In this document: positions 24,540-38,000 of the stretch, one piece after another
Layout of the letters: the number at the start of each line of letters is the position of its first letter
Numbering within the stretch: the stretch's first letter is position 1
Notes under the pieces: generated by a model
Told to the model about the DNA's origin: nothing
The model's database searches: none
Seen by the model: only the letters and a program-made list of their open reading frames with translations
Assembly (NCBI RefSeq): GCF_963576615.1
Contig: NC_088708.1
Span: 6,076,001 to 6,140,000, forward strand
Reading direction: 5' to 3'
Source: Watersipora subatra
Lineage: Eukaryota > Bryozoa > Gymnolaemata > Cheilostomatida > Watersiporidae
Length of the DNA stretch: 64,000 nt
Translations under genes and position numbers: made by a program

Positions 24540-26325
24540 CCCTACAGGATGAAAATATTCGTTGGTCATAAAAATTCGCGATTTCACGAACAGTCAATCC
24601 CGCGAATTATTAAATTCAGTGAATAATTAGTTCTATTTTTAATCACAAGAGAGAATAACTACTGCATCAAACTGAAAACTAGTCGCTAGCCTAGTTTTTA
24701 ATGTAAATACTAAACGTAATTGAGTTCCAAAACATTTTTAAAATCATTGTCTGAGCTTTGAGCTAACACCATTGGCAATGCATCACATTGATTTACAAAA
24801 TTATTCGAGGTTGTCACAAGATATGCAGAATGGCGTCATCGCGAAAATAGCCGCGAGGCAGAAGTACTAAACGTAGCCGAGTTCCAAAACTTCATTAAAA
24901 TCATCGCCAGGCTTCGAGCTTTATTGCCATTGCGTCAAACTTTATACAAAATTATTCAAAGTTTTTACAAGTTATTCGGCATGGCTTCAGCATAGCAAAA
25001 AAGCTCTCCTAGTCTTTTTACATTAGAATCAACTCCATCAATCTCTAATACCGAAGTCAAGGACGATCATGATTCTGATCTGGACATTATGGTATGTATT
25101 TGATTTGCAGTGCAGATACGTTTTTCCATAATCAACTGCATTAGTTAATTCTTTTGTTTAAAAACTGATCGCTTTCATCAAATACTTCAGCTATTGTTTT
25201 TGTACTTCCTCAACACTCGTTAATATTTTTTCTTTTTTGTGTTTACTGCAGGTTGACTACGAAAACTAGAGACAAGTAGCAATAATATTCATCAAGGCAG
25301 GAATATTGGCAGAGAGGCAACCAGTCAACCTAGACCCCCTTCATCGACAACAACTCCTTGATATCGCTGTAGTAAACATGATTAAATTATATATTTTATT
25401 TCATGTATAGATGTATTATAATTTATTACAAACTTGAGTGTACAAATAAAATGTTTCAAATACAAATAAAATTTTACAAACGATGAATGGAATAAATATA
25501 AACAGTTTAGTCCATATGGCGGTTGTCTAGCAATAAAATTAAACTGGTACTCTTGATATGTGAATACTAGCGTGTAATGATGCTTTCTGACTAGTTATTT
25601 TGGCAATAGCAGCTTTGTCGCTGTCACCGTCTTGGGTAGGTGTTGAAGGAGATTATCTCGTTACTACATGGCTGGTAAGGAAGTTATCATCAGAACTCTC
25701 CTCGTGGCTTACTATTGCAAAGTTCTGCCGGTTGGCCAAAGATTTGTGCTCGTAAAGGCGTTTTTGTTCCTTTTTAAAAAAAGATATATTCTTCTCGTAA
25801 GTAGCTGCGGTCACTTCAACCTCAATTTCCAGACCTCCCTGAATGATTGGTGATCTTCTAAGAATGACATCTACCACCCTTGCAATCATTGTTCTTCGGT
25901 GTATGATGAAAAATCTCCCTCACACTAAAACAAATAATGAAGCAGTATGGATGGAAAAATTTAGTATTGCGTTTTACCGAAGAGCCAAAGTAAAATTCAA
26001 CTAATTTAGTACATGTAAATAACTCATTACTTACCACAAGTTGTTGGCTTATCAAAGGCCTCCAAAGCGATAAATATTCGTGAAAACCTCTGGACGCAGC
26101 AAAAATTGTTTACCGGAGAATAGCACGATCGCCTAGCAGTTGTAAGCTAAATATAAACCGGAACACGCGTTTGCGCATGCGTAGGAATATCTATTACTAG
26201 CCGCAATAGAGTTAACTTTTCCTAGAGAGTGGCAGTTTTCTGCCGCGAATAAATTCATCCGCGAATATGCATGAAAAGACAACTTTCGCGAAATATAACT
26301 CCGCGAATGAATTCATCCTGTAGGG
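24540..26325. mobile_element. TIR DNA transposon, TA target duplication
   Basis: Starts CCCTACAGGATGAA and ends with its complement; both ends continue with CGCGAA-rich inverted sequence. TA flanks both sides (24538-24539 and 26326-26327). The flanks belong to another repeat whose uninterrupted inverted copy at about 29255-29335 lacks this element and has a single TA at the junction. A minus-strand open segment (25653-25889, Lys/Glu-rich, KKEQKRLYEHKSLANRQNF) looks like the helical tail of a Myb-like accessory protein of PIF/Harbinger or ISL2EU elements, but this is weak. Confidence 0.85.
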
Positions 26326-26327
26326 TA

Positions 26328-27821
26328 TATGCGTGCAAATCTTATGACAGTGCATGATCATTTTCAATTCATGCTTTGTACACTTGTTGCACTAACTCAG
26401 CCAGGATGCCTGATTAAAAGTTTCAACTAGAAGTTTTCAATTTTATTGCTGTCCTCTATATTACACAGCAGCAACAGAATTTACTACTTGCTATACAGTT
26501 CTTACTTCAAAGGTAGCATGAACGACAATCGCTTTTAGTAAAAAATATTTTCTATGCTAGAAAAGTTGAGCCAAGGATGAGGTCGGCACCAGTGCAGTGG
26601 GAATATACAATAGGTAGGTTCAGTTATTTAATGAATAAGGTAATAAAATAAATAATTAACTATCTCATCATTGTCATATGAGCAACCTATTATTGGCAAT
26701 CGTAATCCCACGACCAAACACGAGCGGAGCGATTGTTTGAGAGATTTATGATAAATGCATGGGCACACAACCCACGAAAATTATTCATCAACACCGTCGC
26801 AAACCCTTGTACCGAAATCTCATCAACAAATTTAACCATTTTTCAATGGAGTCGTTTAAGTATAATAACGATAAAAAACACATATAAACCTATTTAAATA
26901 TGTTACCAAGTCTTTGAAAATTGTTGACAATATCCTAAAACTTACCCATCTGATCGGATTATACACAAATAGACAGATTAATTTGACCGAAATTCGCAAT
27001 AAAAAACTTGACAAGCTTTTTTAATCAAAATTAAGACCGGCCAACGATACGCCAATAAAGCCGTGTGACAGATAGTAGAACTATTAAGAAGGGCGCATTT
27101 CATGAGAAAATTGCGCTCATTTCACCAGTCTATAGCATTGTCTAATTGCCGAAGGTTACTAATATTTTTCCGTTTTTAATATCTTGCAAAAATATTTAAT
27201 TATAAGAATAATTATTTGATTTTATAAAATTATCATTAGAATAATTATTCGAATTTATTTGTCCGAAGGTTTCTGTAATAAACGTAGACCGTTTGAGGCG
27301 TAGACCGATTTACAGGTACCAAATTGTGGTACACAGTCTATCAGCCTATGTTTTTTCCCAATTACCGAAGGTTTCATTAAATTATTTAAAACGTTAGCCA
27401 AAATTCTTTACATCTTATGTACAAGCTAATGCCGAACTACAACGCCCCTTTATAACGAAAACATTTTTTTATTTTGCTCCAGTTTGCAGAAAACTTCCAG
27501 ACGTGTGAACGCTCATACTTGCTTTCTGCTAGATCGCTATCAAAACCATTCTACATTCAACACAACCAACTTTCAAACTATGTATATTACACAGCAGCTT
27601 GCCATTTTACTTCTAATATTGCATTTCAGAGATATAATAAACATATTTCCTTATTGCTGTTGTTAAATTACATACATTACAGTAGGTTAGGCCTGCAGCT
27701 TTAATTAATATTCATTTTATTGTTGTAAAACATAGGTTTGAGATAGTAGTAGATTAGGTGTGAATTTTTTACAACCTTTTGTTTTGCATAATTGACTTTT
27801 TGAATTTAGTTTCAAAACAAT
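26328..27821. other. Intergenic DNA without recognised features
   Basis: AT-rich non-coding sequence with short open frames of no recognisable family. There are no clear tandem repeats or element ends. Confidence 0.4.
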
Positions 27822-28330
27822 TTGACAACTACCATGGACATACAACTTCCCAGAACACCACGTCGTGGCCGACGCAGTGGCCGTCCTCAATTATTACAGC
27901 TCAATAGGAGGATAAATAGAAGGTCCTCACAGCAACCATCAACATCAAATGCTACTCAAATTAATAACAACTCATCTGATTCAGAGAATTCTTTAGTAGA
28001 TGTTGTAGGCGATGTAAATGACATGGACTTGGCAGTCCCTTTGTTTCCAGTTGATAATCATGATTTTATGGACATCATTGACCATGAAAATATTGCACAA
28101 AACAATATTGCTCCTCCCAATGCTGCCCCCCCCCCCCTTCATCACATTCCTCATTTTCAATCTTTAGATTGTCCTGATTTTCAAGAACTGCATAACAACT
28201 TTCTAGGCAGACTTGGCAACAACATCACAGCTCACGTGTGCTGGATGTAATGAGAAACATTTCATTACATACAATGCTCAAATACAACTATGTCATACGT
28301 GCCAACAAGTTCCCCTGTCAAATTCCTAGA
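27822..28330 (+). pseudogene. Fragment of a transposon-type open frame with broken zinc-knuckle region
   Basis: An open frame from 27822 with an Arg-rich start (PRRGRRSGRPQLL), Asn/Ser-rich middle and the segment QSLDCPDFQELHNNFLGRLG. It stops at 28248-28250, but the next frame continues with paired cysteines (CNEKHF then CHTC). That layout resembles the N-terminal zinc-binding part of Helitron-like proteins. A run of nine or more C near 28128 is another possible frame problem. Function not established. Confidence 0.35.
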
Positions 28331-28815
28331 TTACTAGAATTTCCTTTTTGAAGTCGTGCTCCCTCAAATTTATTTTATATCATCTCGAACAACTCTCATT
28401 TACATTGTACTCTGTCAATTCCTGCTGACTACTACTTTTTCAACAACCAGCACTACCCTTTTTTTCCATTATCACTTATTCCATTATCAGGTCGTGGGCT
28501 GTATGACAGGGGAATTTCTAGTTAGAATATACCCGCATGATAGTGTAATGAAATGCGTTGAGTTTTTTTACCTCCATTGGGGAGAGCTTAACTGGGTATT
28601 ATTGGTTTAATTCCATCGGCAGTGAGCGTTTCTGTGACGTCGAATAGTAGTTTCACTGCGAATGCCTTTGTACAAATATAGCAAAGTGAAATGACGTCGA
28701 ATCCATTCGGATTATACCATTTCTATGATTAAGAGTAGAAGAAACTCCGAATCATAGAAACAAAGTTTCTAAGATTTGGAGTTTCATAGAATCCTGAAGC
28801 CAATGATTTTTCATA

Positions 28816-28856
28816 GAGGCAATGAAGTGATAAAAGTCACCACTTCATTGCCTCTC
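28816..28856. repeat. Hairpin with 15-bp arms
   Basis: AGAGGCAATGAAGTG and its exact complement CACTTCATTGCCTCT around a loop of about 11 bases. It lies some 500 bases after the transposon-like frame at 27822. It could be the terminal hairpin of a rolling-circle element, but no CTRR end is visible next to it. Confidence 0.7.
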
Positions 28857-29254
28857 TTCCAGTGTTTTCAAACACCATCATGCCATTAGCCTATCCAGTT
28901 AATATCATGATGTATTCAAAAAGTATCTAAAAACCTGTACACTTAATTAGCATTGTGTGTGCAATGATTGTTCATATATGCTATGGCTTGGTTCCTTCAA
29001 GTTTGATTTAATCTAACCTATGGCCTATTCCATTTCTCTACTATTATATTGATATTGTTATTTTAATGAAGTTGGTCACCTTGATTTTGCTATTGACAAT
29101 TTTGTAGTCAGTTCACCAACATTTTGTTCCTGTAAGGTTCTATTGCTTAGTTAATGTGAGGTTTTAATATATATATGTTAGCTCATGGTTCCATGGAATT
29201 CCTTTTGTTTAGATGGCATAAAAAAGGTTAAGTATGCAATGGCGAGATTTGCAC

Positions 29255-29335
29255 GCATATATTAACATAGTCTCTCACAAGAACCTGTTAGTGAAACTTT
29301 CCTGTTTTACCAAACAATGTCAACCAAAGAATATA
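29255..29335 (-). repeat. Uninterrupted copy of the repeat flanking the 24540-26325 element
   Basis: The minus strand matches about 24465-24539 joined to 26326-26343 (TTTGGTAAAACAGGAAAG, CTTGTGAGAGACTATGTTAA, TATGCGTGCAAATC). It serves as the empty-site reference for that insertion. Confidence 0.85.
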
Positions 29336-29666
29336 TATGTTATACCAGATATATATGTTATACCAAACAATGTAACCAAAGCTAGCATTCTGTAAATACC
29401 TAACCTTGTTTTCTATAGTTGACTTGCTTCTAGTGACACCATCCCCTTACTAAATGCAAAAATTTATATTCACTACCTTTTTATAAGAATTTCATCAATG
29501 AAATGGTTGCAATATGGAGCGCCAAGCAGTGAATTGCCACACTCATCTCATTTTTTAATAATCTTATCTTTGGTCTTTTACAGTCAAGTCTCGTCTGGCA
29601 ATCACCTCTACATATGAATTTTTAACGTGCCACATAAATTGCAAATATTTCTGTAGACATGAAATA

Positions 29667-30544
29667 CAGTAGACGCTCCTATAATGTATACCTCCTATAA
29701 CGTAAATCTCCTATAACGTAAATTTCAAATGACAAAAAATTTATGCGAATTTTTGCTTCCTACTACGTAAAGAATTCTATATAACATAAAGTGCCGAGCT
29801 CAGCGAGTTCTCAAATTTGACTTGAACGCTAATCTATCTCGCCGCACTCGCGAAAGAAAACTGACATACATATAACGTTATACCTATTATATATACTTTT
29901 GCAACAATCTAGTTCGTCGTGATAAGATCGCCAGTCGTGTCAACAAAACAGAGAATAGGGTAGTGGCGCATTGTTCATAAGTACAAAGGCGATCGATAGG
30001 TTCAGGTGTTACAGCACCGGTCCACCAATCCGAATGTCATGAGTTGGAGTATCGTCAAAAGTTCTCTTTTATCCCAACCTTGACCTCTGGATACAGATAG
30101 GCGGGTAGTACCGCTTTTTGTGAATCATTTTTTTGTTTTGCTTTGTTGTAGATGTATAAAATATTTGTTATTAGTTTTACTTTGCAGAGTACACTTTGCT
30201 GTTTAGAAAAATACACAAATCGCTGTAAATGAACATCGAAGATGTGCGATCCCCATCAAGTTATTAGGGAATTACCGCAATAATTGTCTATATAAGCAAT
30301 GAGGTTGATCGTAAAAAGGAGAAAAGTTGTGAATGCAAACTAATAATGCTGCAGTTATGGTACAGCCCACAAATTAAAAAAATTAAGTCAGGTTTTTGCT
30401 TTTTGTATGCCTAAAGGGATGAGTTTGGAAATATCTTGGCACTGATTAAGCAATTTACATGTATTTTACTGTTTTTATAATGTAAAATCCCTATAAAATA
30501 AACATTACTGGAACAGATTATTTCCGTTGTAGAAGCGCATACTG
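29667..30544. mobile_element. Pogo-type non-autonomous element, copy A
   Basis: Starts CAGTAGACGCTCCTATAA after TA. It can be followed to a decayed end GAAGCGCATACTG before TA at 30545. Internal blocks are shared, in reverse orientation, with 52334-53198. No intact transposase. Confidence 0.75.
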
Positions 30545-31999
30545 TATTTCCAAGATGACGTAAGAACTTTTTTGAAGTATTACAATTTTGTAAATAAACA
30601 CAACAAATGTGTTGAAAGAGACAAAATGTATGTTTCAAGTTTGTTGAAACTATGTTTATGCAATGCAAGTTGAAGTATTGTCCCTCACTTGTGCCGCTCA
30701 CTTTACCACTGCGCTTATGCATTGCTTAGCCTATACCTGGGATGGCCAAGTAATTTTGGTCATGATCCGTTACAGCCAAATCTGACAAATTAAAGATCCA
30801 CAACGAGCTGAAGATGTGCGCTTTTATTTTTTACCATACATAAACATGCAATTACTTATGCACATCTTAAAAGAAGGCCTCAAATACGATTTGAAAATTT
30901 TTTACTTAAATACATAATTTGACTAAAAATCAGTGAATGAATGCGCTGTAATAAATGTCTGTTATCAGTGAGAAAGATGATGAGTGGGGCTTTGACTTCA
31001 CAATACTATCAAAACACGGTTTTTTGCTACTTCTAGCGACGCTTAAAGTTTATGAAGATGAGTCTTTGTGAGTCCGTGTCGTATGATTGCTTTTTACAAA
31101 ATTCATCGCTGAAAACAATGAATTTACACAAATTCTAAAAAAACTTTACAAAAAAGTTTTTTAGACAAAATTAAAAAAATATTTAAAAAATTTTTTTGAC
31201 AGGCAACTTGAAAGATCCACAAAAAAGCTACAAAGATGCGGATCTAGATCCGCCATTTGGCCATAGCTGGCCTATACTTTCATTGGCAATATGTACCGCT
31301 TTGGTTTTAATGTTATGAGAAACTTACTTGAAACATCGTGTTTCATGTTTTTTTAATGTTGGAACGAATAAAACTAAGTAAATTATCTTATAAGAGTATT
31401 TGCTCTGACATATGACCGTTTTGACGCAAAGCAAATATTAGAACAGATTGATTTCATATGCTGAAGTTTAACTGTAAACATTAGTCTTGTTCCTTCCCCT
31501 TTTACCTCCATCTCCCCTTTTACCTGTATATTTATGCAGAACAATTTTGATTATTCAGATGACAGCAGGTTATAGCAGAGCAGAAAAGATGAAGCTTGGC
31601 TGGCAGGCTGAGGATTTTACCTAATGAATTAAAAAAGAAAATTTTATTATGTATTTATGCTATGCTCTAGTTGAATTGGAAACTACAAACTTTTCGCGAC
31701 CTGTTCTTTATTTGTTATGATGTGTCACAGTTCTTGAGCTAATAGGGATGCCAAACAATACCTGTTTTATATTGGAAAACTCTACAACATGGCAGTGAAT
31801 ATGAGTTTGACTGGATTTTATGATTGAGTTCAAATTTTGTACCTATATGCCCCTTTATTTAGCTAGTGACTATATGGTTAGACAATAGTTCTTAAGGTTG
31901 AAGGGTATTGTTATCCTGTCTCTATATTAGGTTGTTTGACTGAGTATACAAAATGTCTCTGCTCAAATTATCGTTGTATTTGTATGTTTTATTCTAGCA
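30545..31999. other. Upstream region of the DIDO1/PHF3-family gene
   Basis: AT-rich sequence without recognised coding content. An acceptor (TTCTAGCAG) ends at 32000, four bases before the start codon, so a non-coding first exon should lie within or upstream of this stretch. No promoter motif can be supported. Confidence 0.5.
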
Positions 32000-32003
32000 G
32001 ACT

Positions 32004-35000
32004 ATGTCAGCTCGATCGACAAGAAGCAAACAGAGGGCTGAAGAGGCCGCAAAGGCTTCTCCAGCTCATTCAACCCGCTCCGGTGGACGGTCTGCTTCTC
32101 CCGCTGCTTTTAATATTGGCTTGAGATCTTCATCACCGTCCAGTTTAGGCTCGACCGTTTCGGTTGAAACCTTTAAGAGTGTGAGAGGTAGAGGACGTGG
32201 TAGGGGTACTACCACTAGTCCAACGCCGCGGGCTACAAGACAGAATGACAAGCCACTCGCAAAGAGAGGGCGAATTAGAGGTAGAGGTCGTGGACGTGGT
32301 TGTAAAACTCCCTCTAGTGTTTCGCAACAAAATGTTTCCGATAATGAAGAGGTAACTCCGTGTCAAGATTCAATTTTAAAAACTGACCCAGATGATTTCA
32401 AAGACGCAAATGTACACATAGATTCAGATGCCCTTAAAGAGCATGAGACTATAGATATAAATGACACGACAAAGCCAGATGTCTCATCAATTACAAAACT
32501 ATCGACAGATGAAAAAATGACTGGTTCAACAAGTCCTGAAAGTCGAGCAATAGTGTCAGACAACGCAACAGAAGGCAGCAAAGAGGTCTGTAGGCAGGAG
32601 TCTGTGTTAGATAGTAACTTCACTGGAGATGCTGGTGATGCATGGGTAGACACTAACCTGAACCTAAATGAGAATTTAGATTTAACTGTAGAAAATCTAA
32701 AACAATTGGAATCTGTATTAACTTCAGAAGAAGCGTTGAAGCTGCTAACAGAGCAACCAGAATCCGTCGAAGCCATAAATAATATAACACTGGATGAGAG
32801 CGTAATACCGGTCAGTCATTTATCGATCTACTTAGATCTTATATCAGTCAATTCTTAGGCCTATCCGGTTAGTTATTTCAAGTATTTTACCTGTTAAATA
32901 GCCTCAGGCTTTAAGCACCAAGGTGTTGGTCATCTCAAATGTTCTAGGGCTTTTATAGATTCAGTGTAATCGTATGTGATAGGTTCATATGATATATTAG
33001 AATTTCTTTAGTAAAGCACAAATGGCTGCCTTTTCCGTATAAAACACCCTCCGGTTAGCTTTAAAAATGTATGCCTATCATAAAATAATAACTGAATAGG
33101 AAGCGTAGCAGATTTTCATATGTATTGTCTGGCAACATTCTTGCATTCTTAGTAAACATATTAATCCAACAATTTTAGGAGAACAGTTCTGATAAACAGC
33201 TAGTACCAGAAACATTGGAAAAAGCAGTAGAAACTGAAGTCCCACCAGCTGACTCAGATCAGAGTGCTCCCAGGTCAGTTTCCGGGTTGTACCCTTCGTG
33301 TATCTGCCACTCTTGTAATGATCGATAACCTCCCCTCAGAGAAAGGCATTGGTAAACTCACCGCATGAATATAGGTGACTGGGGAACTGTCATAGGTTAT
33401 GGATTGAAATAAGGTTTTAGGCGGTTTCTCTAATGGATTTAATATCAGGAAAATTTTTACCCTCTGCTTAGTTATTTACATAGTAGACTGGCACAGCAAT
33501 AGCCAATGACAAACAGTTTACTGGAATACTGAGTTTGAGAATTGAAGTTTTAATTTGTAAACTATTTGCGGCCTATTCAAAAGTTACAATGAAAATGATT
33601 ATATGGTGATGATATATGATGTATATTAGACGTTTGCCTTGACACCCGAAGTGATATTTGACATTCAGAGTTTCTCAAAACATTGCTGTTTCGAAAGTGA
33701 TTGTGAAAAAAGAATCTATTAAAGATTAAATGTAAAAAATAACAAAACATCTATGATAAATTAATTTGCTCTATTCAATAATTCTGCTCCCAAACCAACG
33801 TATCACCAGGCTTACACTTTTATTCATGGGTCTCTAAGATAACTATAAATAAAACGCTCTTTTATTGATTGATTATCACTTTAATAGTTTAGCTCCTTTT
33901 CGTAAAGTCTTTTAGACAAAGTTTCATAATTTGTACTTGTTTTATTGCACTGCGTAATCATCTGCAATATTTATTTATTGAAGAATTATCTTAGGTTTTT
34001 GTACTGTAGAAGGAATAAAACTAATTGCAGTGTATTCGTCTAGGACTACTTGATTCAACAAGCAATGGTTTTATCGTCATTCTAAGCATCGTCTAGGACT
34101 ACTCGTTTCAACATGCAATGGTTTTAACATCATACTTAGCATCGTCTAGGACTACTTGATTCAACATGCAATGGTTTTAACATCATACTAAGCATTGTTT
34201 AGGACTACTTGATTCAACATGCAATGGTTTTATCGTCGTTCTAAGCATCGTCTAGGACTACCTGTTTCAACATGTAATGGTTTTAACGTCATACTAAGCA
34301 TCATCTAGGACTACCTGTTTCAACATGGAGTGGTTTTAACATCATACTAAGCATCGTCTAGGACTACTCGTTTCAACATGCAATGGTTTTAACATCATAC
34401 TAAGCATCATCTATGACTACCTGATTCAACATGCAATGGTTTTTACATCATACTAAGCATCGTCTAGGACTACTCGTTTCAACATGCAATGGTTTTATCA
34501 TCATACTAAGCATCATCTAGGACTACCTGTTTCAACATGCAATGGTTTTAGCATCATACTAAGCATCGTCTAGGACTACCTGTTTCAACATGCATTGGTT
34601 TTAGCATTATACTAAGCAGATTTTGAAAAGTTGCTTTGCATGCAGACATTTGACTATACAGTAATACTTCAACTTACGAGTGCTCCAACGTATGAGAAAC
34701 TTGAGATACGAGCCAGCTTTCAAGCAAGTTTTAGCACTAACATACGAGCCATGTTTGAGATACGAGCACTTGAGTCAGTTGTCAAGTATGCCGGAGGTGT
34801 TTTATGAGAACAGCATCACTCTGTATTTTTCAACTGCTCAGGTTATACTGTTGTACCGGGTTTTTTGTGCACGATTTTCTGTGCAGAATTATGTGAATTA
34901 AACGTACTGTGCGTAGACCGAACGTTTGCCAGTAAAATGAAAGATGATACAAAGAAAAAGCAAATGATAACAATTGATATTAAACGGAAAAATATTGAAA

Positions 35001-38000
35001 ACTATACGAAATGTGTATGCGTGATTGAGCTAGCTCGGCAATATGACAGAAATACATTCATAATTATCAAACAGAAGGATTATATTCAGGGCATTTAGTT
35101 CGCAAAAGGACTAACTAACCATAGTTTCTAAACGGTGCAGCGATCTTCACGACCGCTGATGGCATTGGACAAACAATTGGCCGGTGACAGCGTAACTGAA
35201 ACGATGCTATGTGAAAAGGCCGGCGCTATCTATCCAAACTGTTTAATAGACATTCGGACAAGCTGGCTAGTGGTCGTGCATTAACCATTTGTGACGACAC
35301 CTGTGTTCGTCCTAATCGCAACATGTTGCTAGGACGACAAGGGCAAACGTCCTTAGATAGGTTTATCTTAAAACGGCCGGCTAGTCATGAAAGCGAAAAA
35401 AAGGAAAAATTTCTCGCTGACCAGCAAGAAACTTCAAACTATGAACGCCGAAGAAATTTTAATTACGTTTAGTTGAAAATGAAAGTTTGCTTTTAGGTTT
35501 GCTTCTAAGTTTGTCTTTTAACACTTTGATAAAATCCAAATTTATCAAAGTCAACTGTTGTAACGAAGGATTACTTTTATCTCCCTCCCTGGCAAATGCG
35601 AGTGTTAACTGCTATTGTATGTATTTAATTTTACATTTTAATTTATCACATTTCCTTGCATTATTTTTTATTTGTTGCTTTTTAAAAGCATGTAGTATGT
35701 TAGGAGAATAATCAACATGTTCTTTCTGTTACAATATCTTGTTTTGAGTGTTTTATTTGCTTTTTTCAGAGTATGGAAACCAATCAATATATATTTAATT
35801 GTTCTATATATAAATAAATTGCACCAACATGCGAGTAAATTGACATACGAGCTCAGTCTCGGAACGCATTAAGCTCGTAAGTTGAAGTATGACTGTACAA
35901 AGTTTAGCTTAGGCTACAGTGAACATGAGTATTGAGCAATGTTTTGTTGACTGTCATGCAAAGATCGAACCAAGAAAACTCGAAATTTGGTTACAACGTA
36001 GGTCCAACTAAGAAAAGTTTATTGCTATCCAAAGTTAATAAAATTCTGTCGTACCTCCATTAAAATCTGTCGTCTTAGGTTTTGTTATATAGGAAAATCA
36101 AAAAGTGAGTGCTTCATCTGTATGATACATGAAGTTGTTTTAAACGAACAATCTCTTAGATAGAATACCTGCATTGGAATTACAAAGTTATCTCCCTTTA
36201 CAAGGTTGGGAAAAAAGCATGTAGTATTTTCTTTATATATATATTTTCTGCATATAGTCCTGTTCAGAGGACCCAAAATTGGCTATCAATTGGGTTTGCA
36301 GTTTTATTTTGACTTATTTTCTCTGTGTAGAGTACAAGTCGACAATATTGGTGTTATGATGCCCAAAACCTGCTACCGTGGTGCATCGTTTATGGGTAAA
36401 GCCGTTTTTGGCAGGATTGTGACGCGCGGGACATTTGAACGCTTCCTCGCATACCTCTCAGCTCAGATGCGAAATTCTGGTGTCATTCATACTGTTTTAG
36501 AAAGTACTTGACATCAACTACTACTGAATGAGATTTCATCCTTGTCATGAAATGTGTTAACAAATTATGAATCATCGAAGCTGGTGTGACGCGCGGGACC
36601 ATAATTTGACATGAAAAACTACTCTTTGATCAATTGGAAAAATCTTCTGAATTTTTGAACTCATAACATTATTATTTGACAAGCGCAAAGCTCTTTTGTC
36701 CTTCTGCTAGGAATACATACCATTTTGTTTCCAGGCCCAAGTTTAATGACTCTGTGAGGTTTGAAAGAAGACAACCACCTGTGACGCGCGGGACTGTGAC
36801 GCGCGGGACAAAAATAACATCATGAAAAATTAAACATTTTTCTATGTTTTGTTGTTGTTAGACCACAAATTGCCATGAGTTGTAATTGTAACAGTGAATA
36901 TATTTGTATTAAACCCACTAGTAATTAATATTATTATATATTGCATTTATTTTATTTAAACATAAAACATATATAACCTAAAGATTGTCAGACTTTCATG
37001 CAGTAAACCATTTTTTTTAAATCAGCATGATTCATTTTCCATTTTACACAGTTCTTTTCAGTAGCTGGTGGAGCGTAGTAGGCATTTCCAAAGAACAGAC
37101 ACTAGCCTGCCGCAGTCCCAGTAGAGCTGAATCCGCATTTTCGCAGTATTTGCAAGCACAGACAATTTGACCATACATGTCTAGAAACTGGCTTGCAATT
37201 TACTGGGCGCAACTCTTTTTAAATTTACTAAGGCCAACCTTAATATCTGGATATTCCTCCTTGAAAATCTCAAAGATGTCACTTAACGTGTAGTTCAGTG
37301 TTTCCGAAGTTTTCATCGCTTACCAGTCTTGTCTTTTACACTGATGGTATCCTTCTGGCTTGGCATTTCTCGACTGATCTTACTGTCCCGGTAGAAAGAA
37401 GTTATCTTCTCCACTGTTGATTCAAGTAGCTTGTTCCGTGGCTGAAAATTCATTCGCGCTTTTGGTTTAGGCAGACAAACTGCCTGAAGAGCAATATCCT
37501 GTTTGGTCGGGCTCATCATGGACAGCTATTTACCAATCAAAAGAGCTTTTCTCCATGGAAAGTGTGGCAATGCTGTCTGTAGCTTTTTTCTCGCTCCTCA
37601 TTCAGACAGTCAGCTTAAAAATATGGAAGAGGTGCTTGTTCCTGGTGTTGAATTAGCTTCTGCCTCTTAGCGCGATATTTGGCCTTTCTCTCTTTCCTTG
37701 GCACGCTTTGCTTCTAAATCTGATGGAGCCATACGAAATCTCTTTCTCTCCCTGTGCTATCTACACCTATATAATCATAAAACTGTACACTAATATTCAT
37801 TACAGATTAAACCATATTATGTACATATCATATACATGTATATGGCATGAAACCTGTTGAATGTTTACTCAAATTCGTGATTCACCTTACATCATCAAAC
37901 CACAAGTAGTGTGATTGATAAAAAATGTTGTACGTACTTGTGTATACTTGCTCAGAAATGTATAATAGGCATTAAATATATTTTACCTTTCATTCTCTAG

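Noticed and set aside
36206..36511. Possible extra exon of the DIDO1/PHF3-family gene
   Set aside because: It contains GTGACGCGCGGGAC transposon sites, and exons 33179-33273 and 39212-39572 already join in phase.
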